A DNA stretch of 64,000 nt from an uncultured Granulosicoccaceae bacterium (GTDB lineage: Bacteria > Pseudomonadota > Gammaproteobacteria > Granulosicoccales > Granulosicoccaceae), in assembly GCA_937957915.1 (NCBI GenBank), contig CALGNZ010000046.1, positions 49,934 through 113,933 on the forward strand, in the 5' to 3' direction. Under the pieces are notes generated by a model. The model was not told the origin of the DNA, did not search any database, and worked only from the letters and a program-made list of their open reading frames with translations. This document shows positions 9,035 to 18,896 of this stretch, in pieces. The translations under genes were made by a program, and so were the position numbers. Numbering within the stretch: the first letter of the stretch is position 1; each line of letters begins with the position of its first letter.

Positions 9035-9655
9035 CTAGTGCAGCAAACTTGTGTCACCCTTTCCTTCTCGTAAAATTTCAACATCATCACCTTCCAGAGA
9101 AATAACTGAAGTCTCCTCGAGACCACAGGCTCCGCCGTCCATCACTAAATCGACCTCGGCTTTGACAATCCGGGAAATTTCGTATCCTTCGTTGAGAGGA
9201 AACTCATCTCCTGGCATCAGTAGCGTTGTGCTCATCATCGGCTCGCCCAGTTCGGCCAACAGCGATTGCGCGATATTATTTTCCGGCACCCTGACGCCAA
9301 TGGTCTTACGTTTCGGGTGTAAAAATCGCCTGGGAACCTCATTCGTGCTTTTGAGAATAAAGGTATAGGGCCCCGGCGTCAGGCTTTTCAACAATCGGTA
9401 ATTTCGATTGTCTACTTTGGCATAAACTGCAATCGCCGACAGATCGGCGCACATCATCGACATGTGGTGGCCCTTGTCGAGCTGGCGCAGGCGATAGATT
9501 CTTTCCACCCCGCGTTTATTGTCGAGCAAACATCCCAACGCATAACAAGAATCGGTTGGATAGACGACAACTCCGCCCTCTCGCAGCACATCCACAGCTC
9601 GGGCAATCAGGCGCTGTTGTGGATTGTCCGGATGTATTTCAAAGTACTGGCTCAT
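9035..9655 (-). CDS. YciO/Sua5-family L-threonylcarbamoyladenylate synthase-like protein
   Basis: A 206-residue member of the Sua5/YrdC/YciO fold. Segments include GGVVVYPTDSCYALGC, RLRQLDKGHHMSMMCADL, LTPGPYTFILKST, KTIGVRVPEN and the late GACGLEETSVISL. TsaC/Sua5 proteins make the threonylcarbamoyl-AMP used for t6A in tRNA; the YciO subgroup sits beside scpAB, as here, and its biochemical role is less certain. The sequence resembles YciO more than TsaC, so I do not assign tsaC. ATG at 9655; 44 bases upstream of scpA. Confidence 0.88.
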   Translation of the reverse strand: MSQYFEIHPDNPQQRLIARAVDVLREGGVVVYPTDSCYALGCLLDNKRGVERIYRLRQLDKGHHMSMMCADLSAIAVYAKVDNRNYRLLKSLTPGPYTFILKSTNEVPRRFLHPKRKTIGVRVPENNIAQSLLAELGEPMMSTTLLMPGDEFPLNEGYEISRIVKAEVDLVMDGGACGLEETSVISLEGDDVEILREGKGDTSLLH

Positions 9656-10212
9656 GTGTTATTCGTACAAGTCCTGGCAGGCGACCACTGTATTAATGGC
9701 TCCGGCGGAGTTAAAGCAGAAAGATTTGTAAAGCAAATAGTGGCAAAACCACAGACTAAATACAGAACAATTTACTGTCTCCTGAATAGCCCCGGCCACA
9801 AATACCCGGACATCTAACAGCCAGGCGGCCTCATTTTCCGGAACCGCGCAGGAACTTCAGGCAAAAAGTGCCAACAATGCCCGCCAGTCAGTCACGCATT
9901 ATACCTGTCCGAGATCCTTTTAACTCACAAGCTGGTCCTGTTCTTTCGATAACAGACAGTTAAACCCGATCACAGCCCCTGCCAGACCAAACCACAGCGA
10001 AAACAAATCGGCAAACTATTTGGTTTGTTGCCTGTGACCCTACTATCCTACTTTAAGAGTTTCTATTGTTGCAGGCTCGCGGATTGGTGTGACGGTAGCC
10101 CCGGTCGCCCAACCATGACAGTCCGACCGTCCAACAATCGAATTCGGACCAGTCATTTTCCATCATTACTTTGAACGCGGGCGTCACCCGCCTACCACGG
10201 AAATTTACGTTT
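9656..10212. other. 557-base intergenic region, no gene seen
   Basis: This stretch separates two divergent genes, the leftward yciO-type gene and the rightward parvulin, so it should contain both promoters. I found no convincing coding frame, tRNA or terminator. A short dyad (AAACTATTTGGTTTG, about 10012-10026) lies near the parvulin side. Confidence 0.4.
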
Positions 10213-11001
10213 ATGGCTTCCAAGCTACTTGTTTCAGCGCTGACAGCCGCAATTCTCGCCGGCAATCCGGTGACCTTTGCAATCGCCGATGGCGAAGATA
10301 CTGTTGCCAGCGTCAACGGCAAAGCTATCACCACCCTTGAGCGAGATACTCAGGCCGCACAATTCAAAGCCAGGGGACAAAACGCAACCGATGAACAGGT
10401 TGTCGATGAACTGGTAAGCCTGTCGCTAATGAGCCAGGAGGCCGAAAAGATGGGGCTCGACAAAACCCCGACCATGGAAGCAGAGATGAAAATCATGCGA
10501 GCCAGAGTCCTCGCGAACGCGCTGCTTACCCAATTTACCGAAAGTCTTGACCTGACAGACGATGCATTACGCAACCAGTACGACAAGCAAATAGCCAGCA
10601 CGCAGGCAAAAGAATTTAAAGCCAGCCACATTTTGCTGGAAGATGAGGCAAAGGCGAAAGAAGTCATTGGCGAACTGGACGACGGCGCAGACTTTGCCGA
10701 GTCGGCAAAGAAATACTCGACAGGCCCATCCGGACCAAACGGTGGCGATCTCGGCTGGTTTGATGCCGGCGCGATGGTCCCTGAATTTTCACAGGCCGTT
10801 GCCACCATGGAGCCTGGCAAGCACAGCGCAGAACCAGTCAAGACCGATTTCGGATGGCATGTTATCAAACTCGATGATGAGCGAGCAAAAAGCCCGCAAC
10901 CGTTCGAGACTGTTAAGGATCAGATTAGAAATATGATGCTACGCGACAAGGTTGCTGAGTACATCGATGGCTTGCACGCGAACGCCACTATTGAACGTTA
11001 A
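10213..11001 (+). CDS. periplasmic parvulin-type peptidyl-prolyl isomerase
   Basis: A 262-residue exported foldase. ATG 10213 is chosen because it begins a clear signal peptide (MASKLLVSALTAAILAG, cleavage probably after FAIA); a TTG 42 bases upstream would spoil it. A SurA-N-like helical region (about residues 25-125: VASVNGKAITTLERD, VVDELVSLSLMSQEAEKMG) precedes one rotamase domain (about 135-225: FKASHILLEDEAKAKEV, FAESAKKYSTGPSGPNGGDLGWF, FGWHVIKLDD). It resembles PrsA/PpiC-type chaperones that isomerise Xaa-Pro bonds in secreted proteins. One rotamase domain distinguishes it from SurA, which has two. It is a single gene. Confidence 0.9.
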   Translation: MASKLLVSALTAAILAGNPVTFAIADGEDTVASVNGKAITTLERDTQAAQFKARGQNATDEQVVDELVSLSLMSQEAEKMGLDKTPTMEAEMKIMRARVLANALLTQFTESLDLTDDALRNQYDKQIASTQAKEFKASHILLEDEAKAKEVIGELDDGADFAESAKKYSTGPSGPNGGDLGWFDAGAMVPEFSQAVATMEPGKHSAEPVKTDFGWHVIKLDDERAKSPQPFETVKDQIRNMMLRDKVAEYIDGLHANATIER

Positions 11002-11020
11002 ACGTGATTTTTTAACGAAG

Positions 11021-11053
11021 CCAGGAGTCTGTGGGGCGTGCCACAGACCCTGG
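11021..11053 (+). terminator. long hairpin after the parvulin gene, no T-tract
   Basis: CCAGG-A-GTCTGTGG pairs with CCACAGACCCTGG: 13 base pairs with one bulged A and a 6-base loop, starting 20 bases after the stop codon. No T-run follows on either strand; six Ts precede it. Position suggests transcript termination or 3'-end protection between convergent genes. Confidence 0.5.
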
Positions 11054-11201
11054 ATTGCCAGTCACAGAATTACTGATTGATTGCTGCGAGTAGTTATTCA
11101 CTTTAAAAGTATTGATCGAAATTACCGACTAAAAAATTCGCGAACGCAGCAGATCACAGGCGACAGTTACAACCAGCCGAACCAAAGCGCAGCCGATTCA
11201 T

Positions 11202-12401
11202 CTATAAGTTTGTTATTGCATCGAAACCGGATTGCAAATCTGCCTGTATATCCACCACCGACTCAAGTCCAACGGCCACTCGTATTAATGAACCACTAAT
11301 ACCTGCCGCCTCGCGTTGCTGATCAGACAAACGTCCATGTGTAGTGGTAGCCGGGTGTGTAATCGTAGACTTAGCATCCCCCAGATTGGCGGTAATAGAT
11401 AGCAAATTACAACTGTCGATTACCCGCCATGCTGATGTGCGCCCACCCACCACTTCAAAAGAAACGATTCCGCCAAAGTCGCTTTGTTGCCTGCAGCAAA
11501 GCTGATGCTGGGGATGACTTTCCAGCCCTGGGTAATACACACGGGATACTTGCGGGTGTTGCTCCAGCCATCGCGCCAGTGACAACGCACTTTCACTGTG
11601 ACGGGCCATTCTGATTTCAAGTGTCTCCAGCCCTTTTAAAAATACCCAGGCGTTAAAGGCACTCATTGTCGGACCGGCGGTGCGCAAAAAGCCAAACACC
11701 TCATCACCCATGTCTTGCTTGTTGCCCAACACCGCGCCACCAACACAGCGCCCCTGCCCGTCGATAAACTTCGTGGCTGAGTGAATCACCACGTGTGCGC
11801 CATGTTCGAGCGGCCGTTGCAACGCAGGTGTACAAAAACAGTTATCGACAACCAGCCGCGCATTAGCCTGTCGCGCCAGTTCTGCCAACGCCGCAATATC
11901 CACCAGTTTGGTCAACGGATTTGATGGCGTTTCAACGAACAACATGCGTGTCCTTGGGGTAATTTTCTCGCGCCATTGATCTATATTGTCCGGCGCCGCG
12001 AACTGCACAGGGTTGCCCATTCGTGTCAGATACTTGTTAAAGAATTGTGCTGTTGAGCCAAACAATCCATCAGATGCAATCAACTCATCACCCGGCTGTA
12101 ACAGCGAGACACAAGTCGCCATTATTGCTGACATACCCGACGCCGTTGCCACGCACGACTGCGCACCTTCCAGCGCCGCTAACCGTTGCTCAAAGGTTCG
12201 CACAGTCGGGTTGGTAAACCGTGAATAGATATTACCCGGCGCATTGTTTTGAAATCGATCAGCAGCTTGTGCTGCATTGTCAAAAACAAAACTTGATGTA
12301 GCAAACAGCGCCTCGCTGTGTTCGCCTTCCGCAGTTCGCTGGTAACCTGCACGCACTGCGGTTGTTGAAAAACTCGCCTGCGACCAGTCTGTATTACTCA
12401 T
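11202..12401 (-). CDS. metZ: O-succinylhomoserine sulfhydrylase
   Basis: A 399-residue PLP enzyme of the Cys/Met metabolism family that condenses O-succinylhomoserine with sulfide to give homocysteine. PLP-binding features include YSRFTNPTVRTFEQRLAALE, ASGMSAIM, and the Schiff-base lysine in IHSATKFIDGQGRCVGGAV; the GQGR segment is typical of MetZ rather than MetB. The C-terminus carries GDAKSTITHPATTTHGRL. In pseudomonads metZ directly follows purF; here an L,D-transpeptidase gene lies between them. Fits sulfide supply from the sulfite reductase encoded at 40-42 kb. Confidence 0.93.
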   Translation of the reverse strand: MSNTDWSQASFSTTAVRAGYQRTAEGEHSEALFATSSFVFDNAAQAADRFQNNAPGNIYSRFTNPTVRTFEQRLAALEGAQSCVATASGMSAIMATCVSLLQPGDELIASDGLFGSTAQFFNKYLTRMGNPVQFAAPDNIDQWREKITPRTRMLFVETPSNPLTKLVDIAALAELARQANARLVVDNCFCTPALQRPLEHGAHVVIHSATKFIDGQGRCVGGAVLGNKQDMGDEVFGFLRTAGPTMSAFNAWVFLKGLETLEIRMARHSESALSLARWLEQHPQVSRVYYPGLESHPQHQLCCRQQSDFGGIVSFEVVGGRTSAWRVIDSCNLLSITANLGDAKSTITHPATTTHGRLSDQQREAAGISGSLIRVAVGLESVVDIQADLQSGFDAITNL

Positions 12402-12773
12402 GACTATCTTCGTCCGCTATAAACGCTGTAGGTGTTAACAATTTAAATGCACCGCTCACTGCCGTATCTGACAAAGACAGCTCGGCATGTGCGGGTAACG
12501 CGCACGAAGCAAATAGTGTTTGCGGATTTTTGGGAGGGCGTGGTGTCGGGGTAGATCTGCATGGATCTGTGACAGGTGGGCCCACCATTCACTAGCAGCG
12601 GGCCGAAGCACGCTTTAGCTGAATTTTTCAAGCGCCCGCAAGCTGTATCAAATCGGCGCGTAGAGAATTATGCACCCACTGACAGGGGTGTCAAGTCAAT
12701 TTGCTGTGCTGCTCTGACTTAGCTCGGAATAAATTTTGAAGAGCAACTTATCTTACGGCGTTCGGAGGAAAAG
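12402..12773. other. 372-base gap between the L,D-transpeptidase gene and metZ
   Basis: Both flanking genes read leftward. The gap should contain the metZ promoter. A 64-codon frame on the minus strand at its metZ end overlaps the metZ start and looks like chance. I see no clear terminator after the transpeptidase gene and no riboswitch-like structure that I can support. Confidence 0.35.
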
Positions 12774-13430
12774 TTACCCGATAAAAACCGCGGTATCTGT
12801 ATTGACCAATCCAAATAATTCAACCACATCAGAATTGGCCATACGGATGCAGCCTTCGGACATGGGCTTACCAAGTAAATGTTCCTGTGCTGTACCATGT
12901 ATATAGATATAGCGATTTTTTGAATCAACCTGCCCGCCCTGATTAAACCCGGGTTGCAGACCACTGAGCCACAAGATTCTACTGGTAATAAGATCATCTG
13001 CACTGTCAGAAGATAGATCCGTGGCTAGCCCGGTTACCCTGCGACCTTTGAAAATTGTCCCCGGGGATACATCCTCACCAATTCTCTCTGCAACAACGTG
13101 CCAGCCTATCGGAGTACAACCTGTGTTTTGACGACAGCCTGTTCCGAACTTTGATGTTGAAATTATATACGTATTCTTTAGTTTCCCGTCGACAACATAG
13201 TCAAGGGTTTGCAATCTGACATCGATGCACAGCATTTTCTCAGGCGGTTGCAGATCACAATCAGAGACTTCGCCACCGCGGTCAAGCGTCAGCCGGCTCA
13301 ACACAAACGCAGCATCAAACGCTGTGCTGTCTAGCCGCGAGCTGAAGTTGTCCCACCAGGTGCCATACATACGAGGTTGCCTGTGACCAGCGCGCCAGTT
13401 ACTCCAGTCAGTCCATACCGACGTCGACAA
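12774..13430 (-). CDS. L,D-transpeptidase (YkuD domain), no signal peptide visible
   Basis: The C-terminal 150 residues form a YkuD/ErfK domain: [43 protein letters not shown], and the catalytic [16 protein letters not shown] with His and Cys in the usual spacing. Family members cross-link peptidoglycan or attach proteins to it in the periplasm. The frame opens at TTG 13430, overlapping the last 23 bases of purF; a later ATG at 13370 would also keep the domain. From neither start can I see a signal peptide or membrane anchor, which is unusual. It sits immediately after purF, in the place where metZ is usually found. Confidence 0.82.
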   Translation of the reverse strand: MSTSVWTDWSNWRAGHRQPRMYGTWWDNFSSRLDSTAFDAAFVLSRLTLDRGGEVSDCDLQPPEKMLCIDVRLQTLDYVVDGKLKNTYIISTSKFGTGCRQNTGCTPIGWHVVAERIGEDVSPGTIFKGRRVTGLATDLSSDSADDLITSRILWLSGLQPGFNQGGQVDSKNRYIYIHGTAQEHLLGKPMSEGCIRMANSDVVELFGLVNTDTAVFIG

Positions 13431-14916
13431 ATTGCTCGTCAGTCGCTGACTCGTTTACAGCATCCGCCCGCTTGCTGCTTAGCCAGTTTAAATAATCCTC
13501 ATTGATATCGCCGGCTATGTAGTGCCCGTCAAAGCAACTGGTTTCAAATTGCTGCAAATCAGCGTTGAGCTCACGCACCGAATCGATAAGGTCCTGCAAG
13601 TCCTGGTAAATTAATCCATCGGCACCTATGGCCAGGCAAATTTGCTCTACCTGCCGATCATGGGCGATCAGCTCATCGGCAGCAGGCATGTCAATGCCAT
13701 AGACATTGGGATAGCTCACCGGTGGGGCAGCTGATGCCATGTAAACCTTGTTGGCGCCCACTTCACGTGCCATCTCGACAATTTGTTCAGACGTTGTGCC
13801 CCTGACAATCGAGTCATCCACCAACAGCACGTTCAGGCCTTTAAATTCAGACTCAATGGGATTGAGCTTCTGCCTGACCGATTTGCGACGCATAGTCTGC
13901 CCGGGCATGATAAAAGTTCGGCCGATGTAGCGGTTCTTTACAAACCCTTCGCGATACTTGATTCCTAACTCCATTGCCAATTCCAGCGCAGACGTTCGGC
14001 TGGTATCTGGAATGGGAATAACCACGTCAATATCGTGATCAGGCCAGGTTTTGCGAATTTTTGCTGCCAGCTTTCGACCCATATTCAGTCGCGAACTGTA
14101 CACCGAGACGTTGTCCATTACAGAATCGGGGCGTGCAAAATACACGTACTCAAAGATACACGGCGTCAGACAGGTTTCAGTTGCACACTGCTGCTGAAAC
14201 ATTTCGCCTTCCTGAGTGATATAGATTGCTTCACCCGGCTCGAGATCGCGCACTGGCGTGAAACCCAGGCCGGTAAGCGCCACGCTCTCTGATGCGACGA
14301 TATATTCGGTGCCGGTGTCTGACTCTCGCGAACCTAATACGGCAGGCCTGATACCCTTCGGGTCACGAAAAGCCAATACGCCACGACCGACCAACATTGC
14401 TATCACTGCGTAGGCCCCCTCACAACGCTGGTGCACAGCCGACACGGCATCGAACAAATGTTCCGGTTGCAGCTTTTGCGATTTGGCGACGCGTTGTAGC
14501 TCATGCGCAAAGACGTTTAGCAATACCTCGCTATCGGAGCTGGTATTGATATGGCGTCTGTCAGTTCGATACAGCTCACTCTGCAGCGCTTCCGAGTTGG
14601 TTAAATTGCCGTTATGGGTCAGAACGATCCCGAACGGTGAATTGACATAGAACGGCTGTGCTTCGGCGGAGACCTTGGAGCTGCCAGCTGTCGGATAACG
14701 AAGGTGACCAACGCCCATGTTGCCACGCAGACGCAACATGTGGCTGGTACGAAAAACCTCCTTGACCAGGCCCGGCGCTTTGCGCACAAACAACTTGCGA
14801 TCGGCGCAGGTGGCAATACCAGCTGCATCCTGCCCCCGGTGTTGAAGCAGCGTCAGGCCTTCGTAGAGTTGGTGATTAACCGGCTCTCGACCGACAATTC
14901 CGATTATCCCGCACAT
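13408..14916 (-). CDS. purF: amidophosphoribosyltransferase
   Basis: A 502-residue PurF, the first enzyme of de novo purine synthesis, making phosphoribosylamine from PRPP and glutamine. The protein starts [14 protein letters not shown]; Cys2 becomes the N-terminal nucleophile of the glutaminase domain. Other segments are [22 protein letters not shown] and, in the phosphoribosyltransferase half, the PRPP loop [13 protein letters not shown]. Length matches the family. cvpA lies upstream on the same strand after a 321-base gap, a classic pair. Confidence 0.97.
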   Translation of the reverse strand: MCGIIGIVGREPVNHQLYEGLTLLQHRGQDAAGIATCADRKLFVRKAPGLVKEVFRTSHMLRLRGNMGVGHLRYPTAGSSKVSAEAQPFYVNSPFGIVLTHNGNLTNSEALQSELYRTDRRHINTSSDSEVLLNVFAHELQRVAKSQKLQPEHLFDAVSAVHQRCEGAYAVIAMLVGRGVLAFRDPKGIRPAVLGSRESDTGTEYIVASESVALTGLGFTPVRDLEPGEAIYITQEGEMFQQQCATETCLTPCIFEYVYFARPDSVMDNVSVYSSRLNMGRKLAAKIRKTWPDHDIDVVIPIPDTSRTSALELAMELGIKYREGFVKNRYIGRTFIMPGQTMRRKSVRQKLNPIESEFKGLNVLLVDDSIVRGTTSEQIVEMAREVGANKVYMASAAPPVSYPNVYGIDMPAADELIAHDRQVEQICLAIGADGLIYQDLQDLIDSVRELNADLQQFETSCFDGHYIAGDINEDYLNWLSSKRADAVNESATDEQFVDVGMD

Positions 14917-15237
14917 GCAAGTAGGTGCTCTGTGATTGTCAGCGGCGATTGTAAACGTTTTAAACGAACGTTACCCGCTAACAATGTCCTTATGCCGAAT
15001 GTTTCTTCGCAGCCGGCCGTTCTCAAGCGTGCTTTCAGAGCGGGTTTGCCTGATTGCCACTGCAGTCTGACAGCAGGTAACCACTGAAGACTATTTAATC
15101 GGAAGATTCCAGAGTGGTTGCGTTGTGAACCGAAATTTCAACGGGCATCAAACGAAGTGGCCGCTCCCGGCGGGTCAGGGGTCAGGTCCTGAGCGATACT
15201 CCGATCGTGCACCACAGCACCTGCTGGCTGCAATTCT
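14917..15237. other. 321-base gap between cvpA and purF
   Basis: Leftward genes on both sides. Apart from the AAACGTTT dyad near purF there is no gene or clear terminator. The length suggests that purF has its own promoter here rather than being tightly coupled to cvpA. Confidence 0.4.
14952..14962. promoter_or_regulatory. AAACGTTT-centred dyad upstream of purF
   Basis: TAAACGTTTTA lies 36 bases before the purF ATG. The AAACGTTT core is the centre of the enterobacterial PurR box and of other LacI-family operators, but the flanks match the full PurR consensus poorly, and no purR gene is in the window. This is offered only as a candidate operator. Confidence 0.3.
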
Positions 15238-15747
15238 TTATGGTAGTTCGTTAATTTTAAACCAGTTGCCAATATTCTCTGGCAATTGGCGATGCATAAC
15301 TTTCGACACCATTAAAACAATCGGCATCAATTTGGACTCATTCCACCATCTCTCGCGTGGAATAGCCGGATTGGATGTTGCCAGCAGTGCAACAACCGCC
15401 AAAATTAAAAGACCACGCACCGCGCCCAGGCCTGAACCGAACAAGCGATCGATAAATCCAGCGCCGGTCACCCCGATCATTTTACGAACCAAAAAAGTGA
15501 TTGTGCCGCAAATGATCATTGCGCCAAAAAACAGAATACCAGCGGAAACAAACCACCTGGCGGATGCATTTTCTATTGTGTCTGGCAGGAATACAGAGAA
15601 TTGCTCCGTGTAATAAAATGGCAGCAAGATAGCCAGTAACCAGGTTAACAGCGACATAAGCTCGCTGGTAAAGCCCCTGAAAAGGCTCAGCAAGGCTGAA
15701 ACGCCGATCACGCCAACTATAAAGAGGTCAAGTGTTGCTAAAGTCAT
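15238..15747 (-). CDS. cvpA: CvpA-family inner-membrane protein
   Basis: A 169-residue protein with four hydrophobic segments (about residues 8-24, 28-45, 65-87 and 103-125) and the conserved start TLATLDLFIVGVIGVSALLSLFRGFTSE. The GFIDRLFGSGLGAVRGL loop is typical of CvpA. The family was named for colicin V production in E. coli; its molecular role is still unclear, with links to cell-envelope stress. It lies between the SPOR gene and purF on the same strand, as in pseudomonads. Confidence 0.93.
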   Translation of the reverse strand: MTLATLDLFIVGVIGVSALLSLFRGFTSELMSLLTWLLAILLPFYYTEQFSVFLPDTIENASARWFVSAGILFFGAMIICGTITFLVRKMIGVTGAGFIDRLFGSGLGAVRGLLILAVVALLATSNPAIPRERWWNESKLMPIVLMVSKVMHRQLPENIGNWFKINELP

Positions 15748-15899
15748 GGGTAACTGTTGTTATCCTTCGTCTATCTACCGCAACACATCAGTGTAGCAGT
15801 CTGGCCAGCCGCTGCCTGACGCCTGCCAGTATTTGTCATGTTGAGCACGGGCAAATGCTACCAACGAACTGAGCAAAGTGCTTCATTTCTATTACACAC

Positions 15900-16511
15900 T
15901 TAGTTGCGCCTAACCATAATACTCTCGACCCGATAGTCCTGATCGATGCGATTCTTCAGTGCAAGCGCATCAATCTGGTTGCCAATCGGGCCAACAAAAA
16001 CACGCAGAATATTTCGAGATTTGCCGGCAACCTCATTCACATAGCCTGGCAACCCTGCACTACGCAGCCTGTTGAGCAATTTTTGCGCGTTCGCATCCTT
16101 GACAAAACTCGCCACCTGAATGTTCCAACCATCAGCAATCGGGTAAGTTGCCAGGCCACCATCGACCTCGCTGGATAACGGTTCGCTAGCCGGCGCCACT
16201 GACTCGTCCGACCGCTCCACAACTTCAGCCAGTACCGCTGTCCTGGGCTGTTCTATTTGCACCTGCTCGATTTCAGGCGCTGCCGGCAGGGGTTGTCGCG
16301 ACGAGTAAGAGCGTTCCGCGACATTGCGCTCAGGCTGCACTGGCAGCGTTTCCGCATATTCGTACTCTTGCTGGGAGCCAGCACCATCGAGCACAAACGG
16401 TAATACAATGACCGCAATCGCCAACAGAACTGCAGCACCGATCAGTCGCGCGAGCAACTGGTCATCAGCGTATTCTTTTCTTTTCTCAGCCAACAGTACC
16501 GACCCGCTCAT
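15900..16511 (-). CDS. DedD-like SPOR-domain membrane protein
   Basis: A 203-residue protein with a short cytoplasmic start (KRKEYADDQLLARLIGA), one transmembrane helix (about residues 22-41, AAVLLAIAVIVLPFVLDGAG), a low-complexity periplasmic linker rich in Pro, Glu and Val, and a C-terminal SPOR domain (WNIQVASFVKDANAQKLLNRLR ... RVFVGPIGNQIDALALKNRI, summarised here in pieces). SPOR domains bind denuded glycan strands at the division septum. Position between folC and cvpA matches dedD of other gammaproteobacteria. Confidence 0.9.
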   Translation of the reverse strand: MSGSVLLAEKRKEYADDQLLARLIGAAVLLAIAVIVLPFVLDGAGSQQEYEYAETLPVQPERNVAERSYSSRQPLPAAPEIEQVQIEQPRTAVLAEVVERSDESVAPASEPLSSEVDGGLATYPIADGWNIQVASFVKDANAQKLLNRLRSAGLPGYVNEVAGKSRNILRVFVGPIGNQIDALALKNRIDQDYRVESIMVRRN

Positions 16512-16629
16512 CGACTATTTTTTTACCCGCACAGGGGACATTAACATTGATAAAAACCAATTTTTTATTGAAAGTATCAGCGATGCAGCCGCTGGCTGAT
16601 CAGATCCCCGGTGCAGCCCTTTCAGCCAG

Positions 16630-17904
16630 CTACAGCAATCGGTTGTCGGCCAATCTGGCAAGCACTGGTCCGACCACATGAAACGATCCGAACACAACCA
16701 CTCTGTCCCCGGTAGAGGATTGTGCAACAGCTTGCTCAAAGGCCGTGGTTACGGTTGCGAAAACGTCCACCGGGTCAGCGCCGACACTGGCGAGTGCACT
16801 CGCCAGGAGTGTCGAATCAACCGCTCGCGGAAGATCGAGTTCAGCGATGCACCAGCCGTCAATGCTCGAATGCATTTTTTGCAAAATTGCGTCAATGTCT
16901 TTGTCTTGCATGCAGGAGAACACAGCTATCGTTTTGCCCTGCACTGGCCGGGCAGTCAGGTATGCCGACAACAGGTCTGCCGCATCCGCGTTGTGCGCGA
17001 CATCAAGCAGGACAGGTACTGACTGATACTCCGCCACCTGCATTCTACCCGCAATACTGATGCTTTGTACCACCGAGGCTATGTCTTTCTCGGTCAAATA
17101 ATAGCCGAGCAATTGTCGTGTGGCGCAAACAGCGACTGAGGCATTGCTGAATGCCCACGCGCCAGGAATGACTGGCGCTGGCAGAGACAGTGACACCTCA
17201 GCGTCCTGATACGTCCATCGATCTTCCTGCTGCCGGTATTCAAAGTCCTCACCAATTTGCAGCAAAGTTGCTCCTATTTCCAATGCAGTGCTGGCGACAG
17301 AGTCTGGCGGCGCGGAATCTCCACACACCAGTGTGCAGCCCGCTCGCGCGATACTGGCTTTTTCAAATCCGATTTGCTCTCTGTCATCACCCAGCCAGTC
17401 CACATGGTCGATGCCGACCGAGGTAACACACGCGACATCGGAATCCCAGGCATTCACTGCATCCAGCCTGCCGCCAAGGCCGACTTCCATTACAGCGACA
17501 TCGACTTTACGTTGCTTAAAACAGTACATCGCCGCGAGCGTGGTGAATTCAAAATAGGTCAGGCTGATATCGGCTCTGACACGGTCTACCAATGCAAACG
17601 CCTCGCACAGCTCATTTGCCGTTACACGCTGGCCGTCCACCACAATGCGTTCGTTAAAATCTATAAAATGCGGTGATGTGTACACACCGACAGACAGGTT
17701 CTGAGTTGCCAGAAGCCCGGCGATGTAGGCCACAGTAGACCCTTTGCCGTTTGTCCCGGCAACAGTCACTATTCTGCAGTCGGCCTCGTCGAGCCCCGCC
17801 AAAACCGCTACCTGAGATATTCTCGATAACCCCAGCTCAATGCGGTCGGGCTGCATTTGCTCCAGTTGCCGCAGCCAGTCATCAAGCGAAGTTGTTTGCG
17901 CCAT
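16630..17904 (-). CDS. folC: folylpolyglutamate / dihydrofolate synthase
   Basis: A 424-residue Mur-ligase-like enzyme that adds glutamate to dihydropteroate and to folates. The ATP loop is VAGTNGKGSTVAYIA; further motifs are GVYTSPHFIDFNERI, VMEVGLGGRLDAVN, SVGIDHVDWLG and LLDVAHNADAA. I start at ATG 17904, because GAAAGG lies six bases upstream; the frame itself extends 11 codons further. The gene begins 40 bases after accD ends, on the same strand, as in E. coli and pseudomonads. Confidence 0.95.
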   Translation of the reverse strand: MAQTTSLDDWLRQLEQMQPDRIELGLSRISQVAVLAGLDEADCRIVTVAGTNGKGSTVAYIAGLLATQNLSVGVYTSPHFIDFNERIVVDGQRVTANELCEAFALVDRVRADISLTYFEFTTLAAMYCFKQRKVDVAVMEVGLGGRLDAVNAWDSDVACVTSVGIDHVDWLGDDREQIGFEKASIARAGCTLVCGDSAPPDSVASTALEIGATLLQIGEDFEYRQQEDRWTYQDAEVSLSLPAPVIPGAWAFSNASVAVCATRQLLGYYLTEKDIASVVQSISIAGRMQVAEYQSVPVLLDVAHNADAADLLSAYLTARPVQGKTIAVFSCMQDKDIDAILQKMHSSIDGWCIAELDLPRAVDSTLLASALASVGADPVDVFATVTTAFEQAVAQSSTGDRVVVFGSFHVVGPVLARLADNRLL

Positions 17905-17943
17905 GGATTGCCTTTCGCCAGTACTTGATGTCGCCACTCGCAG

Positions 17944-18855
17944 CTAGCTGACGGTCTCTGCGCTGGTTGCCGGCGGAACAATCACCGGACTGTCTGCTGG
18001 TGACGGTCGGCCGGTAAGCTGTGCCAGCAATACGGCCAGTTTGTCTCGCATTTCACGGCGATCAACAATCATGTCAATTGCGCCTTTTTCGAGCAAGAAT
18101 TCCGAGCGCTGGAATCCACTGGGCAACTTCTCGCCCACGGTTTGCTCGATTACTCTTGGCCCTGCAAAGCCAATCAGGGCACGCGGTTCAGCAATGATGA
18201 CATCTCCCAGCATTGCGAAGCTCGCCGACACGCCACCCATCGTAGGATCGGTCAGAACCGAGATGTAAGGCACGCCACGGCGCGACAGTCGTGCCAGAGA
18301 AGCGCTGGTTTTACCCATTTGAAAAAGCGATACCAGCGCCTCTTGCATACGCGCCCCGCCAGAGGCTGAAAAACAGATCAGCGCAGCGTTGTGATGCAGA
18401 GACATTTCTGCTGCCCTGACAAATTTCTCACCGACCACAGACCCCATTGACCCACCCATGAAACCAAATTCAAAGGCGGTAGCAACCACCGGCAGGCCCT
18501 TGATCGCCCCACGTATGGCTATCATGGCATCTTTTTCATCGACTGCTTTTGCCGCCTGAGTCAGCCGGTCCCGGTATTTTTTACTGTCACGAAATTTTAA
18601 GTGATCGACTGGTTCCAGCGATGCCCCGATTTCCTCTCTCGGATCGACATCGAGGAGCTGCTCAAGTCTTTCACGCGCTCCAATTCGGCGATGATGACTA
18701 CAGCGCGGGCATACGTTGATGTTGCGCTCAAGGTCGGCACCGTAGAGCACATTCGTACAACTTTCACACTTGACCCAAAGACCCTCCGGGACTGAACCGC
18801 GGTTGCGGCTGTCAGTGCGTACCCGCGAAGGCATCAGTTTGTCAAACCAACTCAT
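17944..18855 (-). CDS. accD: acetyl-CoA carboxylase carboxyltransferase subunit beta
   Basis: A 303-residue AccD, which with AccA transfers the carboxyl group from carboxybiotin to acetyl-CoA, the first committed step of fatty-acid synthesis. The N-terminal zinc ribbon is clear ([11 protein letters not shown] ... [11 protein letters not shown]), followed by the crotonase-like core with [23 protein letters not shown] and [14 protein letters not shown]. The tail after residue 285 is a short Pro/Ala/Val extension. folC follows and trpF precedes on the same strand. Confidence 0.97.
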   Translation of the reverse strand: MSWFDKLMPSRVRTDSRNRGSVPEGLWVKCESCTNVLYGADLERNINVCPRCSHHRRIGARERLEQLLDVDPREEIGASLEPVDHLKFRDSKKYRDRLTQAAKAVDEKDAMIAIRGAIKGLPVVATAFEFGFMGGSMGSVVGEKFVRAAEMSLHHNAALICFSASGGARMQEALVSLFQMGKTSASLARLSRRGVPYISVLTDPTMGGVSASFAMLGDVIIAEPRALIGFAGPRVIEQTVGEKLPSGFQRSEFLLEKGAIDMIVDRREMRDKLAVLLAQLTGRPSPADSPVIVPPATSAETVS

Positions 18856-18896
18856 GTAGTGCTCTCGAATGAAAAAATAAAAGGGCTACCGGACGA

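Noticed and set aside
12394..12588. Leftward 64-codon frame before metZ
   Set aside because: It overlaps the metZ start, has Pro/Thr-rich random composition and no ribosome site.
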